Positions 32,762-41,253 of a DNA stretch of 64,000 bases are shown piece by piece (position 1 is the first letter of the stretch; every line of letters begins with the position of its first letter). This DNA is from Pseudomonas sp. PDM18 (lineage in GTDB: Bacteria; Pseudomonadota; Gammaproteobacteria; Pseudomonadales; Pseudomonadaceae), in NCBI RefSeq assembly GCF_014852585.1, contig NZ_JACVBX010000007.1, positions 248,001 through 312,000 on the forward strand, in the 5' to 3' direction. The position numbers were made by a program, and so were the translations under genes. The notes under the pieces were generated by a model. The model had not been told where the DNA came from. It did no database searches and saw only the letters and a list, made by a program, of their open reading frames with translations.

Positions 32762-35245
32762 ATGACGCTTCACCCCATCACCCGCGCCCTGCGCCAGTCG
32801 CTTGGACTCGCCCTGCTGTCCTGCTCCATGCTCACCCTGCTGCCGGCCATGCCGGTGCAGGCTGAATTCACCGCCACCCGAACCCTGCAGTACGCCATCC
32901 CCGCCGGCCCGCTGGACCAGGTGCTCGGCGAGTTCGGCCGCCGCGCCGGCATCCCGATCTCGGTGAATGCGGGCCTGACCGAAGGCAAGCACAGCGATGG
33001 CCTGAGCGGTGAATACGGTATTGACGACGGCTTCGCCCGCATCCTGTCCGGGACGCAACTGACGGTGCGGCGCCTGGACAACGGCGGCTACGGCTTGGTG
33101 CCCACGCCGTCGGAGGCGGTGCTGGAGATGGACGCCACTACCGTCTCCAGCCAGCTGCTGGACCCGACTACCGAGGGCACCAACTCCTATACCGCCCGCG
33201 CGGTGACCATCGGCAAGGGCGTGCACACTCTGCGCGAAACGCCGCAGTCGGTGACCGTCATTACCCGCAAGCTGATGGACGACCAGAATCTCAATACCCT
33301 CGAACAGGTGCTGGACAAAACGCCGGGGATCACCGTTTACGACTCGCCCATGGGCGGCAAGTACTTCTATTCGCGCGGCTTCAACCTGGACGGCCAGTAC
33401 CAGTACGACGGTGTCCCGCTGGACGTAGGCGGCAACTACGTACAGGCCAACAGCTTCTCCAGCGACATGGCCTTCTACGACCGCGTCGAGGTGCTCAAGG
33501 GCGCGGCGGGTATGCTCAAGGGCTCCGGCAGTTCCGCTGGCGGCGTCAACTTCGTGCGCAAGCGCGGCCAGGACAAGCCCAGCACCCAGCTGACGCTCTC
33601 CGCCGGCAGATGGGACAACTACCGTGGCCAGGTCGATGTCGGCGGGCCGCTGAATGACTCCGGCACGCTGCGCGGCCGCGCCGTGGCCACTCTGCAGGAC
33701 CGCCAGTACTTCTACGACAACGCCGACCGCCAGGACCAGGTCGTCTACGGCGCGCTGGACTGGGACGTCACCCCCGACACCACGCTGGGCTTCGGCCTGG
33801 CCTACGAGGATGTCGATGCCTCGCCCTGTTACCACGGCCTGCCGCGCTACGCCGATGGCAGCGACCTCAAGCTGTCACGCTCCACCTGCCTGGGCGCGAG
33901 CTGGAACGACCTGCAGAGCCAGCGCATCACCGGCTTCGCCGACCTAAAGCACCGCTTCAACGAGGACTGGTCGCTGAACTTCGCCTCGATCTACACCCAC
34001 AACAACCAGAACATCGAGTACGGCTATTCCGAGGGTTCCGTGCCGGTCGGGGCGAGCAGTGGCAGCATGCGCCGCTATGCCGGGCGCTTCGACTACGACC
34101 AGGACGACTATGGCTTCGACAGCTACGTCGACGGCCATTTCGAAGCCTTCGGCCTGGAGCACGAGATCATCGTCGGCGCCAACGCCAGTCGGCAGAAGAC
34201 CCATGACTACTTCGCGCTGATGTCACTCTCCGGCACCCAGGACCCCTTCGATCCTTCCTCGAACTTCCCGCATCCCTCCAAGGCCGATTACCTGGCTAAC
34301 CCAATCCGCGGCGGCGGCGAACCGACGGACTCCAAGACCACCCAGTACGGCACCTACGCCAACCTGCGCCTGAAGCTGGCCGAGCCCCTGACCCTGGTGC
34401 TGGGCACCCGCGTGAGCTGGTATCGCAACAGCAGCGACTCCTACACCCAGGCCTACGACTATTGGGTGCACAACCGCAGCCAGGAAAACGGCCAGGTTAC
34501 CCCGTTCGCCGCCGTGCTCTACGACTTGAACGACCAGTGGACCGCCTACGCCAGCTACGCCGATATCTTCCAGCCGCAAAGCAACCTGGTGGACTCCCAG
34601 GGCAAGGCGCTGCAGCCCAAGACCGGCACCAGCTACGAACTCGGCATCAAGGGTGAATTGTTCGAGGGAGCACTGAACACCTCGTTCAACCTGTTCCGCA
34701 CCACCGAGGAGCACCGCGCGGAAACCGACTACGCCGATACCTGCCTGGGTTCGGGGGACGGCTACTGCTACACCGATACCGGCAAGGTCCGTGCCCAGGG
34801 CTTCGAGGCCGAGGTCAGCGGCTCGCCCATCGAGCGCCTGCAACTGCTGGCGGGCTACACCTACACCCAGACCAAGTACCTGGAAACCATCAACGAGACC
34901 GACCCGACCGATCTGACCTTCACCTCCAGCTTCATCCCCCGGCACATGCTCAAGGTCTGGGGCGACTACCAGCTGGCTGGCGAGCTGGAGCGCTGGACGG
35001 TGGGCGCCGGCGTGAACAGCCAGAGCGAGAACTACCGCAACACCGGGAGCGTCCGCGTCGAGCAGCGCGGCTACACCCTGTGGAGCGGACGCGTGCAGTA
35101 CCAGATCGATCCGCACTGGAGCGTCGCGCTCAACGGCAACAACCTGTTCGACAAGAAGTACTACTCGACCATCGGGGCACCCGGCTGGGGCAACTTCTAC
35201 GGCGACCCGCGCAACTTCATGGTCACCCTGCAGGGCTCCTTCTGA
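32762..35245 (+). CDS. TonB-dependent siderophore receptor with STN signalling domain
   Basis: An 827-residue outer-membrane receptor. Signal peptide (cleavage near MPVQAEF, residue about 35), STN domain (about 40-115, LQYAIPAGPLDQVLGEFGRRAGIPISV), plug (about 155-275, LRETPQSVTVITRKLMDDQ) and a barrel ending in Phe (VTLQGSF). It is a paralogue of the receptor at 24720 and shares barrel phrases such as ALNGNNLFDKKYYS near the C-terminus. It imports a ferric siderophore and signals through the adjacent FecR. Confidence 0.92.
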   Translation: MTLHPITRALRQSLGLALLSCSMLTLLPAMPVQAEFTATRTLQYAIPAGPLDQVLGEFGRRAGIPISVNAGLTEGKHSDGLSGEYGIDDGFARILSGTQLTVRRLDNGGYGLVPTPSEAVLEMDATTVSSQLLDPTTEGTNSYTARAVTIGKGVHTLRETPQSVTVITRKLMDDQNLNTLEQVLDKTPGITVYDSPMGGKYFYSRGFNLDGQYQYDGVPLDVGGNYVQANSFSSDMAFYDRVEVLKGAAGMLKGSGSSAGGVNFVRKRGQDKPSTQLTLSAGRWDNYRGQVDVGGPLNDSGTLRGRAVATLQDRQYFYDNADRQDQVVYGALDWDVTPDTTLGFGLAYEDVDASPCYHGLPRYADGSDLKLSRSTCLGASWNDLQSQRITGFADLKHRFNEDWSLNFASIYTHNNQNIEYGYSEGSVPVGASSGSMRRYAGRFDYDQDDYGFDSYVDGHFEAFGLEHEIIVGANASRQKTHDYFALMSLSGTQDPFDPSSNFPHPSKADYLANPIRGGGEPTDSKTTQYGTYANLRLKLAEPLTLVLGTRVSWYRNSSDSYTQAYDYWVHNRSQENGQVTPFAAVLYDLNDQWTAYASYADIFQPQSNLVDSQGKALQPKTGTSYELGIKGELFEGALNTSFNLFRTTEEHRAETDYADTCLGSGDGYCYTDTGKVRAQGFEAEVSGSPIERLQLLAGYTYTQTKYLETINETDPTDLTFTSSFIPRHMLKVWGDYQLAGELERWTVGAGVNSQSENYRNTGSVRVEQRGYTLWSGRVQYQIDPHWSVALNGNNLFDKKYYSTIGAPGWGNFYGDPRNFMVTLQGSF

Positions 35246-35277
35246 CACCGGCTCGCTCCGAGTGCCGGCTCCGCGTG

Positions 35278-35308
35278 TTGACCTCAACCTAGGTTGAGGT
35301 CCTAGAGT
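35278..35308 (+). promoter_or_regulatory. SoxR-like MerR-family promoter
   Basis: -35 TTGACC (35278-35283) and -10 TAGAGT (35303-35308) are 19 bp apart. A perfect 20-bp palindrome, arms ACCTCAACCT/AGGTTGAGGT, fills 35281-35300. CCTCAA...TTGAGG is the SoxR-type half-site pair. It lies 78 bp before the DUF2165 gene. No merR/soxR gene is in reach, so the regulator acts from elsewhere. Confidence 0.8.
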
Positions 35309-35385
35309 CCGTCCGAGCCTGCCTGCCCCGTTGTTCTTGGGCGGCGGGCGGGCACTTTCGGAACATGACCGCACAAGGACCCGGT

Positions 35386-35871
35386 ATGGACACCCACACT
35401 TCACTGATGATTTTCCAGGCCACCTGTTTCCTGGGTTTCAGCCTCTGGCTGAGCATCGCGCTGATCAACAACCTGCACGCCTTTTCCAGCTCGGTCGCGG
35501 CGGTTGGCGCGACCATGGCGATGGCGCCGCTGCGCCAGCCGCCCGTCATCGACTTCCCCTTGCTCGGGCGCGCACGGTCCTCGCCGACCCTGCATCGTCT
35601 GGCACTGATCGTTGTCGTTCTGCTGCAGATTGTCGCGGTGCTGGCTGCCTGGACCGGCTGCTACGAGCTGTTGCTGGGCGACGGTCTCGACGCCGCTAGG
35701 CCCTGGTTGAACCTCGGCCTCAGCGCGGCACTGGCCTTCCTCTTCTCCATGCTGCTGGGCGGGCTCTGGTTCGGCTACTGGATCCGCCAGGAAGGGCTGC
35801 AGCTGACGCACCTGGTGCTGGTCGTCTGGGTGCTGCTGAACTTCCTCGTCCTCAACCTTCGCTGGAGTTGA
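35386..35871 (+). CDS. DUF2165 small membrane protein
   Basis: A 161-residue protein with about four membrane helices, matching the DUF2165 family (FQATCFLGFSLWLSIALINNLHAF and GGLWFGYWIRQEGLQ are typical). I choose ATG 35386 because AAGGAC lies 7 nt upstream; ATG 35365 is a poorer alternative. It is the first gene behind the SoxR-like promoter, so it may be part of a redox or electrophile response. Function unknown. Confidence 0.75.
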   Translation: MDTHTSLMIFQATCFLGFSLWLSIALINNLHAFSSSVAAVGATMAMAPLRQPPVIDFPLLGRARSSPTLHRLALIVVVLLQIVAVLAAWTGCYELLLGDGLDAARPWLNLGLSAALAFLFSMLLGGLWFGYWIRQEGLQLTHLVLVVWVLLNFLVLNLRWS

Positions 35872-35877
35872 CGCACC

Positions 35878-36615
35878 ATGCATGCAGGAAGAAAACCGGT
35901 GAAAATGCTGATCGTGGGTGCGGGCCGGGGCTTGGGGCGCGCCCTGCTCGAAGGGCTTGGCCAGCCGGGGGATTCGCTGATCGGCGTGTCGCGTCGGCGG
36001 CCGGATACCTTGGCGTTGGCGCCGGGCATCGATCTGCAGTGGATCGAAGCGGACCTCGCGCTGCCGGCGCAAGCGGTCGCGCAGATCGACGTGCAAACGC
36101 CGGCCGAACTCGATGTGCTGATCTGCAACGTCGGCATCTGGGAGGACTACGCCTTCAGCGATCAGTACTCGTTCCTCGGCGACAGCGACGAATCCATCGG
36201 CACGCTGGTCGACGTCAACATCACCGCCACCCTGCTGCTGCTCAAGCGCCTGGTGCCGCGGCTGCTCGGCTCCGCGCGGCCACAGCTGATCCTCACCGGC
36301 TCGACCTCCGCGCTGCGTCAGAGTGGCCGCCCTGAGGTGGCCTTCGGCGCCTCCAAGTTCGCCCTCAACGGCATGGCCGATGCGCTGCGCGAAAGCTTCC
36401 GTGAGCAGCGCCTGGCGGTGACCGTGCTGCAACTGGGCAACCTCAACACCGACGATCCGCTCGCCATGTCGCTGGCCGAGGCCGCCAGCCGTGGGGAGGG
36501 GCAACTGATTCCGGTGCACGACGTGGTCACGCTGGTCGACGCGCTGTTGCGCCTGTCCGCTTCCTCGTTCGTGCGCGAGCTGAGCTTGCCCGCGATCCGC
36601 GACGAGCGGTTCTGA
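35878..36615 (+). CDS. SDR-family protein with Tyr-to-Phe substitution
   Basis: A 245-residue Rossmann protein of the SDR family. GAGRGLG binds the cofactor, CNVGIW and TGSTSA are in place, and K160 is conserved. The catalytic Tyr four residues before the Lys is Phe (F156, AFGASK), confirmed by the codon TTC. It may therefore be a non-catalytic or redox-sensing SDR, or use another residue. It follows the DUF2165 gene by 6 nt and shares its SoxR-like promoter. Confidence 0.82.
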   Translation: MHAGRKPVKMLIVGAGRGLGRALLEGLGQPGDSLIGVSRRRPDTLALAPGIDLQWIEADLALPAQAVAQIDVQTPAELDVLICNVGIWEDYAFSDQYSFLGDSDESIGTLVDVNITATLLLLKRLVPRLLGSARPQLILTGSTSALRQSGRPEVAFGASKFALNGMADALRESFREQRLAVTVLQLGNLNTDDPLAMSLAEAASRGEGQLIPVHDVVTLVDALLRLSASSFVRELSLPAIRDERF

Positions 36616-36693
36616 CCGTCAGCATGGAGTCCGGGCGCAAGCGGCGGCACCCCGGTTGGCCAAGCCTGCGTGCTGCCGGCTGGCGGATCGCCG

Positions 36694-37224
36694 CTAAGCG
36701 AAAGCACCCTCGACGCGATTGCGCCCGGACGTCTTGCCACGGTAGAGCGCGCCATCGGCCTGCTGCATATAGGCGTCGAGCGCCTGCGTGCTGGTGAAGG
36801 CTTCCGAGACGCCGATGGTGGCGATGCAGCGGATCGGCTGGTCCGGCGTCGCGCCCGGTACTTCGCTCTGTTCGGTCGCCGCGCGGGCGCGTTCGGCCAG
36901 TTGCAGGACCGCCGTGTAGAGCACCGCCAGCGTGAGCAATGGCCGCCACACGGCGGTCGGTCGATCGAAGAAGCGCAGCGCGCCAAGGACGTAGGCGATG
37001 GGGGCGCAGAGGGTCATGGTGTGGTTGACGACGCTCATCGCCTTCCAGTGCGCCGGGCCGCCGAGCAGCTGCAGGATGTAGGCGAGCCCCAGCAGGAAAT
37101 TGCCCAGGGCGAAGACTTCCATGCCCATTTTCTTGCCGTTCAGCCGGGTGCTGATCAGCAGGAACATGACGCTGAAGCAACGCAGGTGCACGCAGAGCAT
37201 GCTGAGGATGACAGTGGTGACCAT
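36694..37224 (-). pseudogene. Diguanylate cyclase remnant with GGDEF core deleted
   Basis: A 176-residue reading frame. Residues 1 to about 107 are an N-terminal membrane sensor with several helices, as found in membrane diguanylate cyclases. From about LAERARAAT it jumps to the last part of a GGDEF domain: RCIATIGVSEAF, then MQQADGALYRGKTSGRNRV. The GGDEF signature and the GTP-binding half are missing, so an in-frame deletion has removed the middle. It cannot make c-di-GMP. Whether it is still expressed is unknown. Confidence 0.78.
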
Positions 37225-37417
37225 GGGGTCGCGTCAGTGACGGCGTGGCAAGGGGCCGGACCTCTGGTGTGCCCGACGTATCCGGTGGAGTGCTGCGGGC
37301 GCCCAGAGGGGCCTGTCATGCCCGGCTGCCAGGTTTCGTCCCCCAGTATTGGTTGGAATCTTCCGGCCCGTCTATAAGTTGGAATCCGCTTGCGGGTTTG
37401 GCCAGGAAGGAGGGCGC

Positions 37418-37846
37418 ATGAAGTTCGTCGGCTTGTCGGCTCTGTTGAGCGTTTCGCTGGGTGTTCAGGCGGGCTATTTCAGTGATGACGGCGGGATCAA
37501 GCACGCGGCCGACCACGTCGATGACTGCTTCAACCTGAATGACAACGGGGAAGTGGCCCGCTGCGTGGACTACTTCCGGCAACAGGCAGGCAGCGCGCTC
37601 GAGTCAGAGGTAAAACGGGTCCGCGACAAGTTGAAGAAAGACACTGAGCAGTTCGACGACGCCCAGCAGAAATGGCTGGCGTTCAAGGACAGCGAATGTG
37701 CCCTCCGGGCCTTGAGATCCCGAGCCTTTGCCGACCCTTCCACCGCGAGGGAGCTGTTTACGTGGGCCTGCTCCGCGAGACTGGACGAGCAGCGGGTCGA
37801 TGAGCTCAGGAGTCTTCCGCTGCTGTGCGACGCGTGTCTGCACTAG
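37418..37846 (+). CDS. LprI-like (DUF1311) secreted protein
   Basis: A 142-residue protein with a signal peptide (cleavage near GVQAGYF) and a Cys-rich helical body containing QQKWLAFKDSECALRA, the core of the LprI/DUF1311 family, whose founding member inhibits lysozyme. AAGGAGG lies 5 nt before the ATG at 37418. It is isolated between the cyclase remnant and a convergent reductase gene. A role in envelope defence is only suggested by the family. Confidence 0.8.
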   Translation: MKFVGLSALLSVSLGVQAGYFSDDGGIKHAADHVDDCFNLNDNGEVARCVDYFRQQAGSALESEVKRVRDKLKKDTEQFDDAQQKWLAFKDSECALRALRSRAFADPSTARELFTWACSARLDEQRVDELRSLPLLCDACLH

Positions 37847-37918
37847 TGATGTGCAGCTGGATATGCATCCGGGCCGTTGCAGCCAGTCGCTTGCCAGGGC
37901 TGTCCGGCGTTCCGCGCA

Positions 37919-38587
37919 CTAGTCTTCCCCCAGCCTGACGAGCACATTGGACGCCAGCACGACCACGCCTTCAGCCTGCGGTAGCGTCCTGACCAGTGAC
38001 TGCGCGACGGCCCGAGCATGCACCGGTCGATAGACGCCGGGCATCAGTGGCGCCAGCAGTTTCGCAATCGGGATCGCCAGCTTCTCTCCCAGGCGAGGAG
38101 GCTGTTGCAGCCCGTCCCTGTGGTCCAGCAACAGCGAGGGTTGCGCGATTACCAGCGCCTTCAGCTCCATGGCCTTGAGGGCGTCTTCCAGTTCTCCCTT
38201 GACCCGGTTGTAGAACACGGAGGATTCAGCCTTGGCTCCCACAGCGCTGACCAGTCCCACCCGCCGGGCTCCTGCGGCAAAAGCGGCCCCGGCCACGGCG
38301 AGATTGGCGTCCAGGTCGACTGCACGGAAGGCTGCCTGGCTCCCGGCGACCTTGATCGTGGTGCCGAGCGCCAGATAGACCTCGTCGACCTGTGGCAGCT
38401 CGGGCAGGTGGGTGAAGTCGACGATGTGAACCTGCAGCTTGGGGTGGCTGATACCCAACGGCCTGCGAGTCAGGGCATGCACCTGGGAGACGGTCGTGTC
38501 CGCCAGCAGCATCTGGAGCATCTGGCCCCCCACCAGTCCCGTTGCGCCGGCCAGCAGCGCTTTGCGTTGAACCTCAGGTGTGGGCAT
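37919..38587 (-). CDS. NAD(P)H-binding oxidoreductase (HTATIP2/NmrA-like)
   Basis: A 222-residue atypical SDR. AGATGLVGGQML (residues 13-24) binds NAD(P). The later VSAVGA and YNRVKGELE fit the HTATIP2/TIP30-like group, with Y-x3-K at YNRVK. It is transcribed in the same direction as, and 12 nt after, the AraC-type gene at 38600, so the pair may be an operon. Substrate unknown. Confidence 0.83.
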   Translation of the reverse strand: MPTPEVQRKALLAGATGLVGGQMLQMLLADTTVSQVHALTRRPLGISHPKLQVHIVDFTHLPELPQVDEVYLALGTTIKVAGSQAAFRAVDLDANLAVAGAAFAAGARRVGLVSAVGAKAESSVFYNRVKGELEDALKAMELKALVIAQPSLLLDHRDGLQQPPRLGEKLAIPIAKLLAPLMPGVYRPVHARAVAQSLVRTLPQAEGVVVLASNVLVRLGED

Positions 38588-38599
38588 GTTCGTGGTTCC

Positions 38600-38962
38600 T
38601 CAACGGGTGTGCATGGCATGTCGGGCGCTGTCGGGAGTCTGCCCAGTCCAGTCCTGGAATGCGCGGTAGAAGGAATTGGGATCTTCGAAGCCGAGCAGGA
38701 AGGCGATCTCCCCACCCGACATGCCGGTTTTCCCCGGATAGTGGCGCGCCAGGCTTTCGCGGGTGGTATTGACCAGAGCGCGAAAGCTTTCCCCTTCGTC
38801 CTTGAGGCGGCGCTGCAGCGTACGCTTGCTCATGCCCAGGCGCACGGCGGCCTTTTCGATGGTCGTTCCTGCTACACACACCGGACATTTGACTTTTGTT
38901 TTTGAGTCGCCCGCCAGAGTTATTCCTGCCTCAACCCAGCGTTTGGATGTCTGTTCACTCAT
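38600..38962 (-). pseudogene. AraC-type C-terminal domain fused to a foreign N-terminus
   Basis: A 120-residue frame. Residues from about 31 are an AraC/XylS DNA-binding domain: TTIEKAAVRLGMSKRTLQRRL and GGEIAFLLGFEDPNSFYRAFQDWTG. The ~200-residue N-terminal sensing domain is absent. The first ~29 residues (MSEQTSKRWVEAG..., ending KVKCPVC) look instead like the start of a small zinc-ribbon protein, cut after its first Cys pair. The join is in frame. It looks like a deletion scar; the product could still bind DNA. Confidence 0.65.
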
Positions 38963-39114
38963 TTGGAAATCCGATAACGAGCAGTGGAGCGATTCAAAAC
39001 AATTGATCGCGAGGTGCCGTGCACCAATAACGGTTAGTGCCTAGTGCTGCCCTGCATTCAGGATGGCATGAGTCAACGCGGCATCTTCTAGTAGCCTGGC
39101 AGCAGACGCGTGAG

Positions 39115-39313
39115 CTATGCCAGCGAGAGAAGCACGTCCATGAACATCGGGCCCGACAGATCATGGACCTGCCCATCATCAGCGACCAGGCAACCTGCAG
39201 CGCCGGCAAACAACTCCTGCTCATGTGCAGGGATGTCCAAGCTACAAACGATCCGGTAGCGGAACAGCCAGCCATTGGGGAGGCGGCCGCAAAACTCCAC
39301 AGTCTGCTGATAG
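39115..39313 (-). pseudogene. C-terminal fragment of an unknown gene cut by the IS
   Basis: About 66 codons (GYQQTVEFCGRLPNGWLFRYRIV...) stay open up to the left end of the IS and end at a stop at 39115. The 5' part is missing: the right flank of the IS does not continue the frame in an obvious way. No family recognised. The rest of the interval 38963-39485 outside the IS shows no gene. Confidence 0.4.
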
Positions 39314-40986
39314 CCCAGGCTGTGTAAAAACACAGCGAGCGCTGGGTAGCCGGATATGGATTGGTTTTAACGATATCCAGCGGCCTCCTGGACGCGTGGT
39401 GTGTCCATCCTGGGCATTCAGTTGATTCGGCAAGTGCTGCTTCCACGATTCTGTGCGACGCGTTCGGAGGGCTGCCAATGGGGTTTCAGGCCTTCATTGC
39501 CGCTATCAGCGCACTATTGCCCAGCAGGTTCAGCACCCGTTTGAAGTTGTAGGCGAGCACATGCAGGCTCATTTCCGTGCTCACGCGGTTGAGCGTCTTG
39601 GTGAGGAAATGGGTGGCGCCCATCCAGGCTTTCAATGTGCCGAAAGGATGCTCCACTGTCTGGCGGCGGATGCGCATCATCTCCGGTGTCTGATCCAGGC
39701 GGGACTGCATCGCGTCGAGCACCGACTCGTGTTCCCAGCGACTCACTCGCCGCTGCGCGCTCGGTGTGCACTGATCTTTCAACGCACAGCCCTGGCAATT
39801 CGAACTCCAGTAACGATGCAGCTTCAGGCCTTTCTCAACTGTCGCAAAACGCCAGATCAGGCGCTCTCCGGCTGGGCAGCGGTACTCGTTCTGGGCTGCG
39901 TCGTAAATGAAATCATCACGATCAAAGCGACCCGCTGCGGCAGCGCCTGAGGTCTTGGCCTTGGGGACGAAGGTGGTGATGCCAGCCTCATGGCAGGCGA
40001 GGATTTCCTCGCTCTTGAAGTAGCCACGATCGGCAACCACCGACAGCGATTGCGCTCCCATTGCCACCCGCGCTTGCTTGGCCATCGCACTCAGTTGATC
40101 GCGGTCGATGCCATTGTTGGTGACCTCGTGCGTCACGATCAGGTGATGCTTCGCCTCAACCGCAGCCTGGACGTTGTAACCGACCATGCCTGTGCCGCGC
40201 GTCATCATCGAGCGAGCGTCGGGGTCAGTAAGAGAAATCTGTTTGTCCGGGGTGGCCTCCAGCTGAGCTTCGATATCCCTGAGTTCCTGCATCTTGGTTT
40301 TCAGCGCGGCAATCTTGCTGTGCAAACGCTCGGATTTGGCCCGTGCCACAGCAGGCTCTTGCCGGTCGGCGGTGTCCAGCGCAGTGAGGTAGCGGCTAAT
40401 GCTGGATTCGATCTCCTCCATTCGCCGTTGCAGCTTGGCACTGGTGAAGTTGCGGTCGCGATTGTTGACCGCCTTGAACTTGCTGCCGTCGATAGCCACC
40501 AGCGCTTCGGAGAACAAACCGAGCTGCTGGCACAGCACCACGAACTGCCGGCAGACACCACGAATGGCTTTGCCGTTGTCCTTGCGGAAGTTGGCGATGG
40601 TCTTGAAGTCCGGCATCAGGCGTCCGGTCAGCCACATCAACTCGACGTTGCGTTGTGCTTCACGTTCGAGGCGGCGACTCGACTGGATGCGGTTGAGGTA
40701 ACCGTAGATATAGATCTTCAGCAGGACGGCCGGGTGATACGCAGGGCGGCCAGTTTCGGCGGGAACCACGCCGCCGAAGCCCAACCGCCCGAGATCGAGT
40801 TCATCGACGAACACATCGACTACTCGCACCGGATTGGTGTCCGCGACGTAATCATCCAGGCTCTCGGGCAGCAGTGTGCATTGACCTCGATGCTCGCCTT
40901 GGATGAAACGTTTCATGGACTGCCCCCGCTATGACTGCCGACGGCAGGATAGCAAGAGCACTAGCCACGTTTTTACACAGCCTGGG
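39314..40986. mobile_element. IS1182-family insertion sequence
   Basis: About 1.67 kb bounded by perfect 18-bp inverted repeats CCCAGGCTGTGTAAAAAC (39314-39331) and its complement (40969-40986); one more base (G) also matches outside. It holds one transposase gene on the minus strand. No clear target duplication is seen at the flanks (atag on the left, ccgg on the right), so the exact ends may be a few bases off or a deletion followed insertion. Confidence 0.88.
39486..40916 (-). CDS. IS1182-family transposase
   Basis: A 476-residue DDE transposase that appears intact. The N-terminal domain has the IS1182 text (HPAVLLKIYIYGYLNRIQSSRRLEREA). The catalytic residues fit D in VAIDGSKF, D in VVADRGYF and E in VEHPFGTLK. 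A coiled-coil stretch (about 180-235) and a Cys-rich zinc-like segment (NCQGCALKDQC) are present. Codon use is slightly less GC-rich than the neighbours, consistent with a mobile gene. It lies within perfect terminal repeats. Confidence 0.95.
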   Translation of the reverse strand: MKRFIQGEHRGQCTLLPESLDDYVADTNPVRVVDVFVDELDLGRLGFGGVVPAETGRPAYHPAVLLKIYIYGYLNRIQSSRRLEREAQRNVELMWLTGRLMPDFKTIANFRKDNGKAIRGVCRQFVVLCQQLGLFSEALVAIDGSKFKAVNNRDRNFTSAKLQRRMEEIESSISRYLTALDTADRQEPAVARAKSERLHSKIAALKTKMQELRDIEAQLEATPDKQISLTDPDARSMMTRGTGMVGYNVQAAVEAKHHLIVTHEVTNNGIDRDQLSAMAKQARVAMGAQSLSVVADRGYFKSEEILACHEAGITTFVPKAKTSGAAAAGRFDRDDFIYDAAQNEYRCPAGERLIWRFATVEKGLKLHRYWSSNCQGCALKDQCTPSAQRRVSRWEHESVLDAMQSRLDQTPEMMRIRRQTVEHPFGTLKAWMGATHFLTKTLNRVSTEMSLHVLAYNFKRVLNLLGNSALIAAMKA

Positions 40987-41253
40987 CCGGTAACGGACAT
41001 TCTCCGATGGCCGGGCTACAGGTCTTCCCGACTTTCCGCCGCGATGCACGCCTGCACAAGGGCAACTAGAGTTGCCTGGGCAGGGCGATACCGGCGATGG
41101 GCATCCGGGCCTTTGTTCAGAATGAATCTCTCTGGCTGTGCATTCTTGCGAAAGCCCCTCCACTCGTGATTCCGGTCTCGATCCTCGCCTGCGCAAGCAG
41201 GGACGGAACGGGAGTTTTCGAGTAGTCAGAACCACTGACCCTGGAGAAAGGGC

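Noticed and set aside
38994-39446. 150-codon minus-strand frame left of the IS
   Set aside because: Cys/Ser/Trp-rich translation spanning the IS end, with no family look; the neighbouring frame ending at 39115 is the better candidate for a real fragment.
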